Shown here: positions 1 through 10,700 of the stretch, one piece after another
Numbering within the stretch: position 1 is the stretch's first letter
Layout: each line of letters starts with the position of its first letter
DNA from: Axinella damicornis
Lineage: Eukaryota; Porifera; Demospongiae; Axinellida; Axinellidae
Direction: 5' to 3'
NCBI GenBank assembly: GCA_963931865.1
Contig: OZ007514.1
Location: 10,549,508 to 10,613,507, forward strand
DNA: 64,000 nucleotides
Translations under genes and position numbers: made by a program
The notes under the pieces: model-generated
The model's database searches: none
Seen by the model: only the letters and a program-made list of their open reading frames with translations
Told to the model about the DNA's origin: nothing

Positions 1-1101
1 TTCCTAGCAGTCACATGTTGAAACTGTGGTACCACTTCTGTGTTGGTACAGGACAAGCATCCCACTAAGGCTGCCTCATTACAGTAGACAGACGTTACAA
101 CCATGCTCTGAACCTCAGTGTACATACAACAGTCACCTTGCAGTGACTACTGCTCTGTTACATGTAGTGTAGTCTACGCACGACAGTCACCTTCCAGTGA
201 CTACTGCTCTGTCTACATGTAGTGTAGTCTACATATGACAGTCACCTTCCAGTGACTACTGCTCTGTCTACATGTAGTGTAGTCTACATATGACAGTCAC
301 CTTCCAGTGACTACTGCTCTGTCTACGTGTAGTGTAGTCTACATGTGAAAGTCACCTAGCTTCCAGTTACTACTGCTCTGTCTACATGTAGTGTAGTCTA
401 CACATGACAGTCACCTTCCGGTGACTACTCTGTCGGGTCAGAGTTCCATGTCATACATTGTACGTGTACATCGTACCTGTGTCGTTTACTTGTAATAATG
501 GTTAGTGTGCTGGGCTTTGACTTCTTTATGCCAGGCCTGAATGTGGGGGAGAGTATGCTGAGCTTGTGACTGTGACCTTCGGCCTGTTTGTGGGGGCGGG
601 TGGGACATTTGTTTATCTAGCTGATCTGTAACTATTGGGTACACTCAGTAGTTTCTGGCCCTGCCTGTGGTAGTATTTGTGTGGCTCCACTGAATGTGTC
701 TCCCATTCACTACATCTTCCACTGAATACCCATGGTATTATATGGTGCCATACTTGTAAGATGAAAGTGCAGAAGTGTGCTTTGACGTTGTACCTAATAT
801 AATGTGCTGTATTTCCCCAGAAAATGAAATCACCTGAAATGTTCTCATATGTAAGTGCACGAAGCTTTTTTTGCGTTAGGGGCGGGTTCTCGAACTCAAA
901 GGTGGCACTTGGCTTCACCTTGTGCTGTATAAGTCTCTCAACCTTCCCATCATACAATAAATGAGGGGGGGGGGGGGGGGGACTGGGTTTCTACCATGTG
1001 TTTAACTGGACAGCTTGACCGTGTGTAGCAGGAAGAGCACAGTATATGTGGGTAGTATGCGCTGTGATGTCATTCACACAACACAATGTACACACATACA
1101 G
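1..1101. other. Probable intron or upstream flank of the Y-box-like gene
   Basis: Apart from the minisatellite at 130-434 and a poly(G) tract near 964-980, no coding exon is recognised here. The cold-shock domain expected upstream of the Y-box C-terminal exons is not present, so it must lie before the window. Confidence 0.5.
130..434. repeat. 55-bp minisatellite, about 6 copies
   Basis: Units begin at 130, 184, 239, 294, 349 and 408, giving a period of 54-59 bp, mostly 55. Each unit contains the inverted pair GTCAC...GTGAC and, in most copies, the perfect palindrome CTACATGTAG. The fifth unit carries a 4-bp insertion. It lies upstream of the first visible Y-box exon, probably within an intron of that gene. 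Confidence 0.9.
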
Positions 1102-2839
1102 GGTGAGGTAAGGAGTGAAGGTGGTCAAGAGAGTCAGGAAAGCCGTCCTCCCCGCCGCAGGAACTTCCAGACTCGAGTCTACCGCAGGAGACCCCAGGGA
1201 GCAGAGGATGCACCTGGTGGAGGCGGAGGATCACCAGTGAGCTGCCGCTACAGTCCTAATCTCCTTTCCAGATCTTAATTATTCAGTAAAACAGGACCAT
1301 TTCCTTATTTGTGAATACTGAGGTTGAGATGAAATCCATCTGGTTTAGCCAATTATGGATGGGACTGGCCTGTCACATTGAGCAAGGCTATCGCATTGCC
1401 CATCACATTGCAGTGCAGTCCCACCTGTGAGTGAGCAAGCTACGTGTCTGAGGATGACTGAGGTGCTTTAGAATCGAAAAGAAAGTTGCTGAGTGTGGAC
1501 AACTGTTGCCTGACGTATAGCCAGTTTGTTGTACTACATTGTTGGCCCAAGCACCACATTGGTGCAGTGTTTCAGCTTTTGGTCTGGCTGATCACGTGAG
1601 AAGATTCCCCCGGCCTTACCCCTCCGTTTTGCATACAGCAAGCGATCAAAACTAGAGGTGTAGAAGGCCTTGGGAAATATGTGAGACCAAACATGAATAG
1701 TTCATGTTCATGTGGCAGTAGCTTTGCCGGTTTCAGGCTTCCACAGGGTGAGATAGAGCACAAATAGAGCCTTCCTGTTCGGACTTTAAACCCACTTGGA
1801 AACCTCGGTGTTGATTGGTTTTAGTCCCCTTGACCAGTTATCACTGTCCTCAGTTCCAGGGTGTTGAAGTGGCGTATAGTGACTCTATCAGTGGCGGATC
1901 CAGGGGTAGTTCGTTGAGTTTGGTCGAACCCCCCCCCCCCCCCTTCTTACAGTTGAATTAATAAAGAACTTACCTTACTTTCAACCTATAATTTCAAGTG
2001 TTTGCTTGCAGCGGTGACTAGCATCGAGGGCAACATTGAGTGCTCAGTTACTAACTAGCTGCCGTTACATTGCAACTCCTGGCTGAAACCGAATGGCTTG
2101 GAAACGAGACCACAGTCTAGTATATTGATGTGAACGTATTACGTTGCGTGAGCGAAATTTGAGCGAGAAACGGAAGCACTTGGCGGCCTCGGGTCCTGCA
2201 ATCCTTTTACAGTGTTCATGTGGAACTTGCAGTGCAAAGCACGGTGCCATGAGAGCCCATCCTGATAACTGAAAAATAACTTTAGGCGAAAAAAATTTCC
2301 GCGCTTTGCGCGGACTGATCATCACTACACACCTCTGTGCACTGCCTTCGGCACCAGCCTTGCATATAAAAGAACCCCCCTTTCTAAAATCCGCGATCCA
2401 CCCCTGTCTATCCTATATTTTCGTGTACTGCGTTTATTGCTCAACCTGAGTACCAGGAGGTATTAGTTTCTGGTCTTGTTTGTTGAATACAATTTCTGTT
2501 TGATATGTATCTCCCTCTCCTCTTTCAGCGCGGTCCACCTCGTCGCCGCCGTCGTTTCCGCCCCAGGCCCAGTGAGCAGAACGAAGATGTAAGGAGTTAC
2601 AAATTCTTACTCCCTTTCAGGAAGTTAATGTACACTGTTACACATTTACGCATAGCAGAGAGTATCAAAACCAAAACTCTGCGCATTCATGTATGTCATG
2701 CATCTCTTGCTGATGAATCTGCCCCCCCCAACACACACCCTTTGGCTTTTTTCCCCAGGCTAAGAACGGGAGTGGTGCAGAGGTGAATTCTGAGGAAGGC
2801 CAGGAGCAATCGACTGAGCCGACCGAGGAGCAGCAGTGA
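1102..2839 (+). CDS. Y-box binding protein-like, C-terminal exons (5' partial)
   Basis: Three exons join in phase 0: 1102-1236, 2529-2588 and 2759-2839 (TGA), with AG acceptors and gtgagc/gtaagg donors. They encode a tail of alternating basic-aromatic and acidic islands: GEVRSEGGQESQE, RPPRRRNFQTRVYRRRPQG, RGPPRRRRRFRPRP, then an E/Q-rich end finishing TEPTEEQQ. This order and the RRGPPR/YRRRRP-type islands match the RNA-binding C-terminal tail of vertebrate YBX1-type proteins, which bind mRNA and control its translation and stability. The cold-shock domain is outside the window, so the assignment rests on the tail alone. A poly(A) signal follows at 2892. The last two exons recur at 6787-7094. 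Confidence 0.65.
1889..2406. mobile_element. CAGTGGCGGATC-type DNA transposon, non-autonomous
   Basis: The element runs from CAGTGGCGGATCCAGGGG to CCACCCCTG, imperfect inverted ends, and is flanked by the 5-bp direct repeat TCTAT. It is 518 bp with no transposase ORF. The interior carries the GCGCGGACTGATCA block that also occurs in the elements at 21167 and 24870. The 5-bp target duplication and CAGTGGCG terminus are compatible with a hAT-related family, but the superfamily is inferred. In copy B the left end is missing. Confidence 0.8.
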
Positions 2840-2891
2840 CAGCCACCCACAAGTAGCTGCTAAACGCTTATAAAATACCATCACATAAGGA

Positions 2892-2897
2892 AATAAA
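2892..2897 (+). promoter_or_regulatory. Poly(A) signal of the Y-box-like gene
   Basis: AATAAA lies 53 nt after the stop codon and is retained at the equivalent place in copy B. The cleavage site itself cannot be read. Confidence 0.55.
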
Positions 2898-3320
2898 AAA
2901 TGAGTGTACATCTTTGAGAAGCCATCTTAGGAAACCATCGTTTTTGTAAGGCCACCTAACGTAACGCCATCTAGTTGTCTCATGTGCTAACATGCCGTGC
3001 CACCTACCACACAGCCCCCACCTTATTGCCTGTAATGTGTGGATTAGTAAGCCGCCAGTTCTACTCGACTGTGTGGCTCGTCTGTATGATATACCATCTT
3101 AGCTACCATCTTGGAGTTTTGATGGATTGTACATACTGCACATATATATGATCTTGAGTGGATTAAAGTTCTGTCCAACTGTGGAGTTCCTCTAGTGCAT
3201 GGTGCTAAGAGGAGCAATGGATTCTTCGAGCATTATGACAGTACACTGTCATAGAGCAGCGCTATTAGACAGCTTGCAGACGGACATCTATTGCATTTGC
3301 ATGCATGCAGCACAATGTGA

Positions 3321-3351
3321 TGACGTCACGTCATTGGGTAGCGGTCACGTG
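3321..3351 (+). promoter_or_regulatory. Espin promoter-like sites: CRE, inverted CCAAT, CACGTG (copy A)
   Basis: A perfect TGACGTCA (3321-3328) is followed by ATTGG (inverted CCAAT) and CACGTG (3346-3351), 75-105 nt before the espin ATG. The same order is kept in copy B at 7668-7698. These are recognised ATF/CREB, NF-Y and bHLH sites in animals; use here is inferred from arrangement only. Confidence 0.5.
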
Positions 3352-3425
3352 CTACCAGCCACGCCCTATAATTGCGACAATATACCGACCTGCTACCACG
3401 CCCTATAAGAATAAGTGTTGTAAAC

Positions 3426-5063
3426 ATGGCATTGGTGAGCAAAGCGCTCAGTGCAGCGAGTAAGGGAGATCTCGGAACACTGAAGAGCCTCAAATCACAG
3501 TTCAACTTTAGCGAATGTTGCGACAAGTTCGGCGCCAGCCCCGTTCACTATGCGGCCAGGGCTGGGAAGGTGGACTGCCTGCGATGGTTAATCCAGACGG
3601 CCGGTTTGAGTGGGAACAAAGCTGCAAACAACGGAGCCACTCCAGCGCATGACGCAGCAGCAACCGGGCAGCTGGACTGCCTGCAGTGGCTGATACAGAA
3701 CGGTGGATGTTCTGCAGAGAATAGGGATTCTTGTGGAGCCACGCCCCTCCATCTGGGTAGGTCGTTTGCGTCACGGACTATGCGATTACTTATGCCCTCG
3801 CATGGGTGATCAAGCATACATGCAGCATGCATGTTATAGTTTATTACTACCGAATTGAAGAATAGTTGTAACACATAATTGTATGTTGGCAGGTAGTCTC
3901 GTTCCCAGGCCTCCGCCCAGACTTTATCTCGCAGCCGTGGAGTCTGGGCGGAGGCCTGGGAACGAGGCTAGGTAGCAGGTTCATGAAGTGAGAGAGCCGG
4001 CTAGTGCCTTTAGTATTGAGATGAGGGCTATATGCAAAGAACCCTCCAGCATGGAGGCCCTTCCATTCCATGCCTATTACACACGTCTCTCACTGCAATT
4101 GAGAGCCATTGAAGAGGTAGGTGCATGGATGGTTAGCCTGTATGTCCCTGTTGTGGCCATCAAAGAGGGAGATTATTCTCCAACTCGAGTGATTTCTGTC
4201 GTCAAGCTGTTTTGTTTTTGAATTTCACCAGTGACGTAAACAGTGGTACGGACATATATGACATACAACAAAGCACCTCTAAATGGTGTGTAGATCACGC
4301 TCGCTCCAACTTTCAGTGCAGCCACGATCTATTACATTGTGTAGAGTGTTGAGGGACAAATGTTTCACTCTTCCCCTTTGTTCGGACCAACCCTTGGAAA
4401 GTGGTGCAATAAATAATCCTATACTAATTAGTCTACATCAATGGCACAGTCATAATGGACAAGATTTCCCGGTACACGTGCTCGTCTTGTAAGCATCTGT
4501 GGGAAGCATCTAGTCATAGAAATACCTACAAAATTATATCCCCAGATTGTGTACATGTACCCAACTGCTCTGTACTGTACCAATTAACATCTTATTGCAG
4601 AAATTGTTTCTCACCAAAATGAATGTGATCGACTTACCGAATAATTTGTTGCATGATCAATTATTTGGAAAGCTTCTCCCGACCTAACTTACTGGCTGCA
4701 TATATCATACACAGCTTCCAGGTTTGGTCACCTTTCAGTAGTGGTTTGGCTGGTGGAGTCGGAGGGATGCAGTGTGGTGGAGCGTGCTCAGAATGGAGTC
4801 ACTCCCGTCCACCTTGCTGCAGCCAAGGGAAGCATCAATTGCCTCAGATGGCTCACTCAGCATAGTGCAAGGTATGCATATTCCTTCACGGTGCATGAGG
4901 ACATTAGATTAGTGTCGTACCAAAACCTGGGGTGATTATTTACCAACAACACAATGTTATGCATTCCAGTTCGGTCAACAAGCGGGCAGATAACGGCACC
5001 ACTCCAGTGTATTTCGCAGCACAAGAAGGAAGGCTTGACTGCCTGCAATTCCTTGTTACTCAG
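3426..5063 (+). CDS. ESPN: Espin-like, exons 1-3 of duplicate copy A (3' partial)
   Basis: Exons 3426-3756, 4715-4871 and 4970-5063 keep the same phases (1, 2, 0) and splice sites as copy B, and exon 1 encodes the identical protein. They give the first 194 residues of espin: the MAL start and the first six ankyrin repeats. Sequence then enters the 200-N gap, and the next exon (9816) exists only once, after copy B. So copy A is either the 5' end of an allele placed in tandem by the assembler or a truncated real duplicate. No stop or frameshift is seen, so it is not called a pseudogene. Confidence 0.7.
3894..3970. mobile_element. TAGYCTCG foldback element, 77 bp
   Basis: TAGTCTCGTTCCCAGGCC at the left pairs with GGCCTGGGAACGAGGCTA at the right, and the pairing continues inward, so nearly the whole element is a hairpin. 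It is absent from the same place in copy B. Imperfect 9-bp flanks (GTTGGCAGG / GGTAGCAGG) agree at 7 of 9 positions. It sits in espin intron 1. Confidence 0.8.
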
Positions 5064-5364
5064 GTAAATACATGACTGTGAGATTGAATGGCATGGCATG
5101 TTTGTAGTGTATAGCAACATTATAACATAAAGTATCTGCAAGTTAGTGATGAAACATCCACGCCTACATCCCCCCGTCGTTAACCAGCCCTTCATCCTGC
5201 CTCCTTCAGCTTAGCTAGTGGTGCCGGTGACACTATACGGCAATCATGAGCAGAAGCTCACAAAGTGGTGTCAATCTTGCGTTACAATGTAATAGAGGGT
5301 AGTCAATGCGTTACTGTACTGTACTGTCATCAGGGATTCATACAGGATTTTGTACTGGGAGGCG

Positions 5365-5564
5365 NNNNNNNNNNNNNNNNNNNNNNNNNNNNNNNNNNNN
5401 NNNNNNNNNNNNNNNNNNNNNNNNNNNNNNNNNNNNNNNNNNNNNNNNNNNNNNNNNNNNNNNNNNNNNNNNNNNNNNNNNNNNNNNNNNNNNNNNNNNN
5501 NNNNNNNNNNNNNNNNNNNNNNNNNNNNNNNNNNNNNNNNNNNNNNNNNNNNNNNNNNNNNNNN
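5365..5564. other. Assembly gap, 200 N
   Basis: Exactly 200 N, a round number suggesting a default scaffold gap rather than a measured length. It sits at the junction of the two duplicated blocks. Confidence 0.99.
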
Positions 5565-5713
5565 GATGAAATCCATCTGGTTTAGCCAATTTTGGCCTGT
5601 CACATTGAGCAAGGCTATCTCATTGCCCATCACACTGCAGTGCAGTCCCACCTGTGAGTGAGTGATAACAAGGTGAATGGAAGGCATTATTGGGCTGAGC
5701 GTGAGCAGGAGCA

Positions 5714-5804
5714 CCTCAGCCACGTAACTTGCTCACGCCAGGAGCACATGAGCCGCCTTCGGCGGCTCATGCGCTCCTGGCGTGAGCAAGTTACGTGGCT
5801 GAGG
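5714..5804. repeat. 91-bp near-perfect palindrome
   Basis: Two arms of about 43 nt (starting CCTCAGCCACGTAACTTGC, ending with its complement) meet at a GCCGCCTTCGGCGGC centre. One mismatch is visible (CAC against GCG in the inner arm). Copy A at about 1430-1460 has only the outer, unfolded sequence, so this is a copy-B-specific insertion or expansion. Confidence 0.85.
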
Positions 5805-6786
5805 ATGACTGAGGTGCTTTAGAATCAAGTTGCTGAGTGTGGACAACTATTGCCTGATGTATAGCCAGTTTGTTGTACTACATTGTTGGCCCAAGCACCA
5901 CATTGGTGCGACTTTTCAGCTTTTGGTCTGGCTGATCATGTGAGAAGATTCCCCAGGCCTTACCCCTCCGTTTTGTATACAGCAAGCGATCAAAACTAGA
6001 GGCGTAGAAGGCCTTGGGAAATATGTGAGACCAAACATGAATAGTTCATGTTCATGTGGCAGTAGCTTTGCTGGTTTCAGGCATCCACAGGGTGAGATGG
6101 AGCACAAATAGAGCCCTCCTGTTTGGACTTTAAACCCACTTGGAAACCACGGGCAGTGTTGATTGGTTTTGGTCCCCTTGACCAGTTATCACTGTCCTCA
6201 GTTCCCAGGGTGTTGTTAGCCATATAACTTACGTTACTTTCAACCTATAATTTCAAGCGCTTGCTTGCAGCGGTGACGAGCATCGAGGGCAACATCGAGC
6301 GCTCAGTTACTAACAAGCTGCCGTTACATTGCAACTCCTGGCTGAAACCGAACGGCTTGGCAATGAGACCACGGTCTAGTATATTTACTTGTATGTATGT
6401 ATTACATTGCGTGAGCGACGTTTGAGTGGGAAATGGAAGCACATGGCGGCCCCAGGTCCTGCAATCCTTTTACATCTGGAACTTGCAGTGCAAAGCACGA
6501 AGGTGCCACGAGAGCCCATCCTGATAACTGAAAAATAAAGGTGAAAAAATTTTTCTGCGCTTTGCGCGGACTGATCAGCACTACACACCTCTGTGCACTG
6601 CCTTCGGCAGCAGCCTTGCATATAAAAGAACCCCCCTTTCTAAAATCCGGGATCCACCCCTGTCTATCCTATATTTTCGTGTACTGCGTTTAGTGCTCAA
6701 AACCTGAGTACTAGGAGGTATTAGTTTCTGGTCTTGTTTGTTGAATACAATTTCTGTTTGATATGTATCTCCCTCTCCTCTTTCAG

Positions 6787-6953
6787 CGCGGTCCACCTCG
6801 TCGCCGCCGTCGTTTCCGCCCCAGGCCCAGTGAGCAGAACGAAGATGTAAGGAGTTACAAATTCTTACTCCCTTTCAGGAAGTTAATGTACACATTTACG
6901 CATAGCAGAGATTATCAAAACCAAAACTGTGCGCATTCATCTTGCTCATGAAT

Positions 6954-6990
<37 letters not shown>

Positions 6991-7094
6991 ACACCCTTTG
7001 GCTTTTTCCCCAGGCTAAGAACGGGAGTGGTGCAGAGGTGAATTCTGAGGAAGGCCAGGAGCCATCGACTGAGCCGACCGAGGAGCAGCAGTGA
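6787..7094 (+). CDS. Y-box binding protein-like, last two exons (copy B)
   Basis: Exons 6787-6846 and 7014-7094 repeat those at 2529-2588 and 2759-2839, with one amino-acid change visible in the final exon (GQEQS to GQEPS). The intron between them contains a 34-base poly(C) tract (6957-6990), against about 8 C in copy A. The preceding exon is absent, so on this scaffold the copy lacks a 5' part. It may be the second allele rather than a second gene. Confidence 0.6.
6957..6990. repeat. Poly(C) tract, 34 nt
   Basis: Uninterrupted C run just before the acceptor of the last Y-box exon in copy B; copy A has about 8 C followed by AACACACACCC. Length is probably unreliable in assembly. Confidence 0.9.
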
Positions 7095-7474
7095 CAGCCA
7101 CCCACAAGTAGCTGCTAAACGCTTATAAAATACCATCACATAAGGAAATAAAAAATGAGTGTACATCTTTGAGAAGCCATCATAGGAAACCATCGTTTTT
7201 GTAAGGCCACCTAACGTAATGCCATCTAGTTGTCTCATGTGCTAACATGCCGTGCCACCTACCACACAGCCACCCACCTTATTGCCTGTAATGTGTGGAT
7301 TAGTAAGCCGCCAGTTCTACTCGACTGTGTGGCTCGTCTGTATGATATACCATCTTAGCTACCATCTTGGAGTTTTGATGGATTGTACATACTGCACATA
7401 TGTATGATCTTGAGTGGATTAAAGTTCTGTCCAACTGTGGAGTTCCTCTAGTGCATGGTGCTAAGAGGAGCAAT

Positions 7475-7533
7475 CAAGAGCGCATAAGTAGATCGCCCGC
7501 CTGGAGTGCGGGCGATCTACTTATGCACTCTTG
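7475..7533. mobile_element. 59-bp CAAGAG palindromic insertion with target duplication
   Basis: The ends CAAGAGCGCATAAGTAGATC and its complement form a hairpin with one mismatch in the outer 25 nt. GAGCAAT flanks it on both sides (7468-7474 and 7534-7540). Copy A has the empty site with one GAGCAAT, so the insertion boundaries are read directly. A 31-bp relative lies at 57334-57364. Confidence 0.9.
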
Positions 7534-7667
7534 GAGCAATGGATTCTTTGAGCATGATGACAGTACACTTGATTCTTGGTGCCAATGTACTGTATACTGT
7601 GTAAGAGAGCTATTAGGCAGGCTCGTCTGTGTTGCAGACGGACATTATTGCATGCAGCACAATGTGG

Positions 7668-7698
7668 TGACGTCACGTCATTGGGTCGCGGTCACGTG
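7668..7698 (+). promoter_or_regulatory. Espin promoter-like sites (copy B)
   Basis: TGACGTCA (7668-7675), ATTGG and CACGTG (7693-7698) keep the order and spacing of copy A, about 83-113 nt before the ATG at 7781, while the sequence between them and just upstream differs by small indels. Confidence 0.5.
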
Positions 7699-7780
7699 CT
7701 ACCAGCCACGCCCTATAATTGCGACCTATATCTACCGTACCGACCTGCTACCACGCCCTATAAGAATAAGTGTTGTAAAC

Positions 7781-10700
7781 ATGGCATTGGTGAGCAAAGC
7801 GCTGAGTGCAGCGAGTAAGGGAGATCTCGGAACACTAAAGAGCCTCAAATCACAGTTCAACTTTAGCGAATGTTGCGACAAGTTCGGCGCCAGCCCCGTT
7901 CACTATGCGGCCAGGGCTGGGAAGGTGGACTGCCTGCGATGGTTAATCCAGACGGCCGGTTTGAGTGGGAACAAAGCTGCAAACAACGGAGCCACTCCAG
8001 CGCATGACGCAGCAGCAACCGGGCAGCTGGACTGCCTGCAGTGGCTGATACAGAACGGTGGATGTTCTGCAGAGAATAGGGATTCTTGTGGAGCCACGCC
8101 CCTCCATCTGGGTAGGTCGTATGCGTCACTGACTATGCGATTACTTATGCCCTCGCATGGGTGATTAAGCATACATGCAGCATGCGTGTTATAGTTTATT
8201 ACTACCGAATTGAAGATAGTTGTAACACATAATTGTATGATTATACGTAGGTAGCAGGTTCATGAAGTGAGAGAGCCGGCTAGTGCCTTTAGTATTGAGA
8301 TGAGGCTATATGCAAGAACCCTCCAGCATGGAGGCCCTTCCATTCCATGCCTGTTACACACGTCTCTCACTGCAATTGAGAGCCATTGAAGAGGTAGGTG
8401 CATGGATGGTTAGCCTGTATGTCCCTGTTGTAGCCATCAAAGAGGGTCTCCAACTCGAGTGATTTCTGTCGTCAAGCTGTTTTGTTTTTGAATTTCACCA
8501 GTGACGTAAACAGTGGTACGGACATATATGACGTACGACAAAGCACCACAAAATGGTCTGTGTAGATCGCTCAGGCTCGCTCCAACTTTCAGTGCAGCCA
8601 CGATCTATTATATTGTGTAGAGTGTCGAGGGACAAATGTTTCACTCTTCCCCTTTGTTCGGACCAACCCTTGGAAAGTGGTGCAATAAATAATCCTATAC
8701 TAATTAGCCTACATCAATGGCACAGTCATAATGGACAAGATTTCCCGGTACACGTGCTCGTCTTGTAAGCATCTGTGGGAAGCATCTAGTCATAGAAATA
8801 CCTACAAAATTGGTTATATATCACCAGATTGTGTACATGTACCCAACTACTCTGTATACTGTACCAATTCACATGTTATTGCAGAAATTGTTTCTCACCA
8901 AAATGAATGTGATCGACTTACCGAATAAATTATTATTTGGAAAGCTTCTCCGCCTAGCTTACTGGCTGCATATATCATACACAGCTTCCAGGTTCGGCCA
9001 CCTTTCAGTAGTGGTTTGGCTGGTGGAGTCGGAGGGATGCAGCGTGGTGGAGCGTGCTCAGAATGGAGTCACTCCCGTTCACCTTGCTGCAGCCAAGGGA
9101 AGCATCAATTGCCTCAGATGGCTCACTCAGCATAGTGCAAGGTATGCATATTCCTTCACGGTGCGCATGCATGAGGATATTAGATTAGTGTCGTACCAAA
9201 ACCTGGGGTGATTATTTACCAACAACACAATGTTATGCATTCCAGTTCGGTCAACAAGCGGGCAGATAACGGCACCACTCCAGTGTATTTTGCAGCACAA
9301 GAGGGAAGGCTTGACTGCCTGCAATTCCTTGTTACTCAGGTAAATAATACCATGATAATACATGACTGTGTGATTGAATAGAATGGCAAGTTTGTAGTGT
9401 AAAGCAACATTATTACATAACGTATCTGCAAGTTAGCGACGGAAACATCCAACCCGGCCTACGCCTACATCCCCCCCCGTCGTCAACCAGCCCTTCACCC
9501 TGCCTCCTTCAGCTTAGCTAGTGGTGCCGGTGACACTATGGCAATCACGAGCAGAAGCTCACAAAGTGGTGTCAATCTTGCGTTACAATGTAATAGAGGG
9601 TACCAATGCGTTACTGTAGTCAATGCGTTACTGTACTGTACTGTCATCAGGGATTCATACAGGATTTTTTACTGGGAGGCAGAGACTTTTATGGGATAGC
9701 AAACTGAAACTTATAGACAGCATGCAAAGCACACCTGGGGTCTGGGGGCATGACACCCCCCCCCCCTTATTATGCCTTGTGTTAAAGGTAATTACTGAAC
9801 ATTGTTCCTCCACAGGTGGAAGGGAACTCTCGTCTTCGGGCCAGCGACGGCATGGCTCCGGTGCATGCTGCAGCTCAGATGGGACAGTTGGATTGCCTGG
9901 CGTGGCTAGTAGGTTGATGTGATGTGGCTACATGTGGAAGTTGTGGGCTAGAGTTTCTGTGATATCCAAGTCATTTTGTGACGTTAAACTCATTCCCAGG
10001 CCTTCTCACCCCAGCATTTGTCACTTGCAGTACTAATGCAGGTACTGCAAACGACAAATGCTGAGGTGAGAAGGCCTGCCATGGGAACGAGGCTAAGTTT
10101 TGATGCTGCTAAGTTTGTCATTTGTGCACTGGAAACAGAAAGGCAGAAAAAGGATGGGAAAAAATAATTGTGCATAAGCCCCCATTCCTGAGCACTATGT
10201 GCGTGTGGGAGGAGGTGGGGGGGGGGGGGGGGGGGGGGGGGGGGGAATAGCATAGCCCCCATGCTACTGCCACCTTTGTATGTTGCCCATTGTAAAGTTT
10301 CTGTGTACAAACTTCTTGTACAAATTTCAGGGGCATAGCTTGGATTTAGACAGGCATGGAGTTGTCAGAAAAGCGAGGAGGCAACTGCCTCCTCTGCCTC
10401 AATGCTAGCTACGCCCGTGATACAGTAGGTGAATAAGTGGCCACATAAACATCAGGCTATAACCAGTTTGTGTTTTTTCCCCTTGTCATTCTCGATCTGT
10501 TTTTCCCTTCCCCTTTTCCTTCCTCCCCACTCCCCCTCTTCACCAGGTAGAACATGGAGCGGTATCACCCATGGAGAGAGACAACGACGGTGCAACTCCT
10601 GCTCATTTTGCAGCAGCAAGAGGTCAGAACTTAACACAGTATGATAGCCTTAGGGAGGCCTTGTCGGACATTGTGAGCTACATATGAAAACAATTTACCA

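Larger units (their letters stand above)
2840..3425 (+). other. Y-box 3' UTR and espin 5' flank
   Basis: Only 586 bp separate the Y-box stop codon from the espin ATG. The interval holds the AATAAA signal at 2892-2897, several GCCATCTTAG/ACCATCTT-like short repeats, and the espin promoter-like sites at 3321-3351. No further exon is seen. Confidence 0.6.
1328..5364. repeat. Segmental duplication, copy A
   Basis: This block matches 5565-about 9680 nearly base for base in exons and with many small indels in introns. It holds the last two Y-box exons and espin exons 1-3, and its right edge is cut by the N gap. Copy A has its own foldback insertion (3894-3970) and a complete CAGTGGCGGATC element (1889-2406) that is left-truncated in copy B. 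Adjacent near-identical blocks flanking a fixed-length gap are typical of uncollapsed haplotypes, but a real tandem duplication is possible. Confidence 0.85.
5565..9680. repeat. Segmental duplication, copy B
   Basis: This is the second copy of the block at 1328-5364, offset about 4.24 kb at its start. Homology continues up to the sequence CAGGATTTT.TACTGGGAGGC, where copy A enters the gap. Copy B alone carries the hairpins at 5714-5804 and 7475-7533. It lacks a counterpart of the Y-box exon at 1102-1236, because the block begins downstream of it or that exon is in the gap. Confidence 0.85.

Noticed and set aside
130..434. CRISPR-like repeat array
   Set aside because: Units of 55 bp are contiguous with no unique spacers, and the DNA is plainly eukaryotic.
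613..957. 114-codon minus-strand ORF before the Y-box exons
   Set aside because: No recognised domain, no splice or conservation support, and it faces away from the gene in a probable intron.
5265..5723. ORFs spanning 5365-5564
   Set aside because: They run through undefined bases.
7400..8164. 254-codon ORF extending espin exon 1 upstream and downstream
   Set aside because: It reads through the promoter region and past the exon 1 donor. The upstream part is not open in copy A, and espins start at the MAL methionine (7781).
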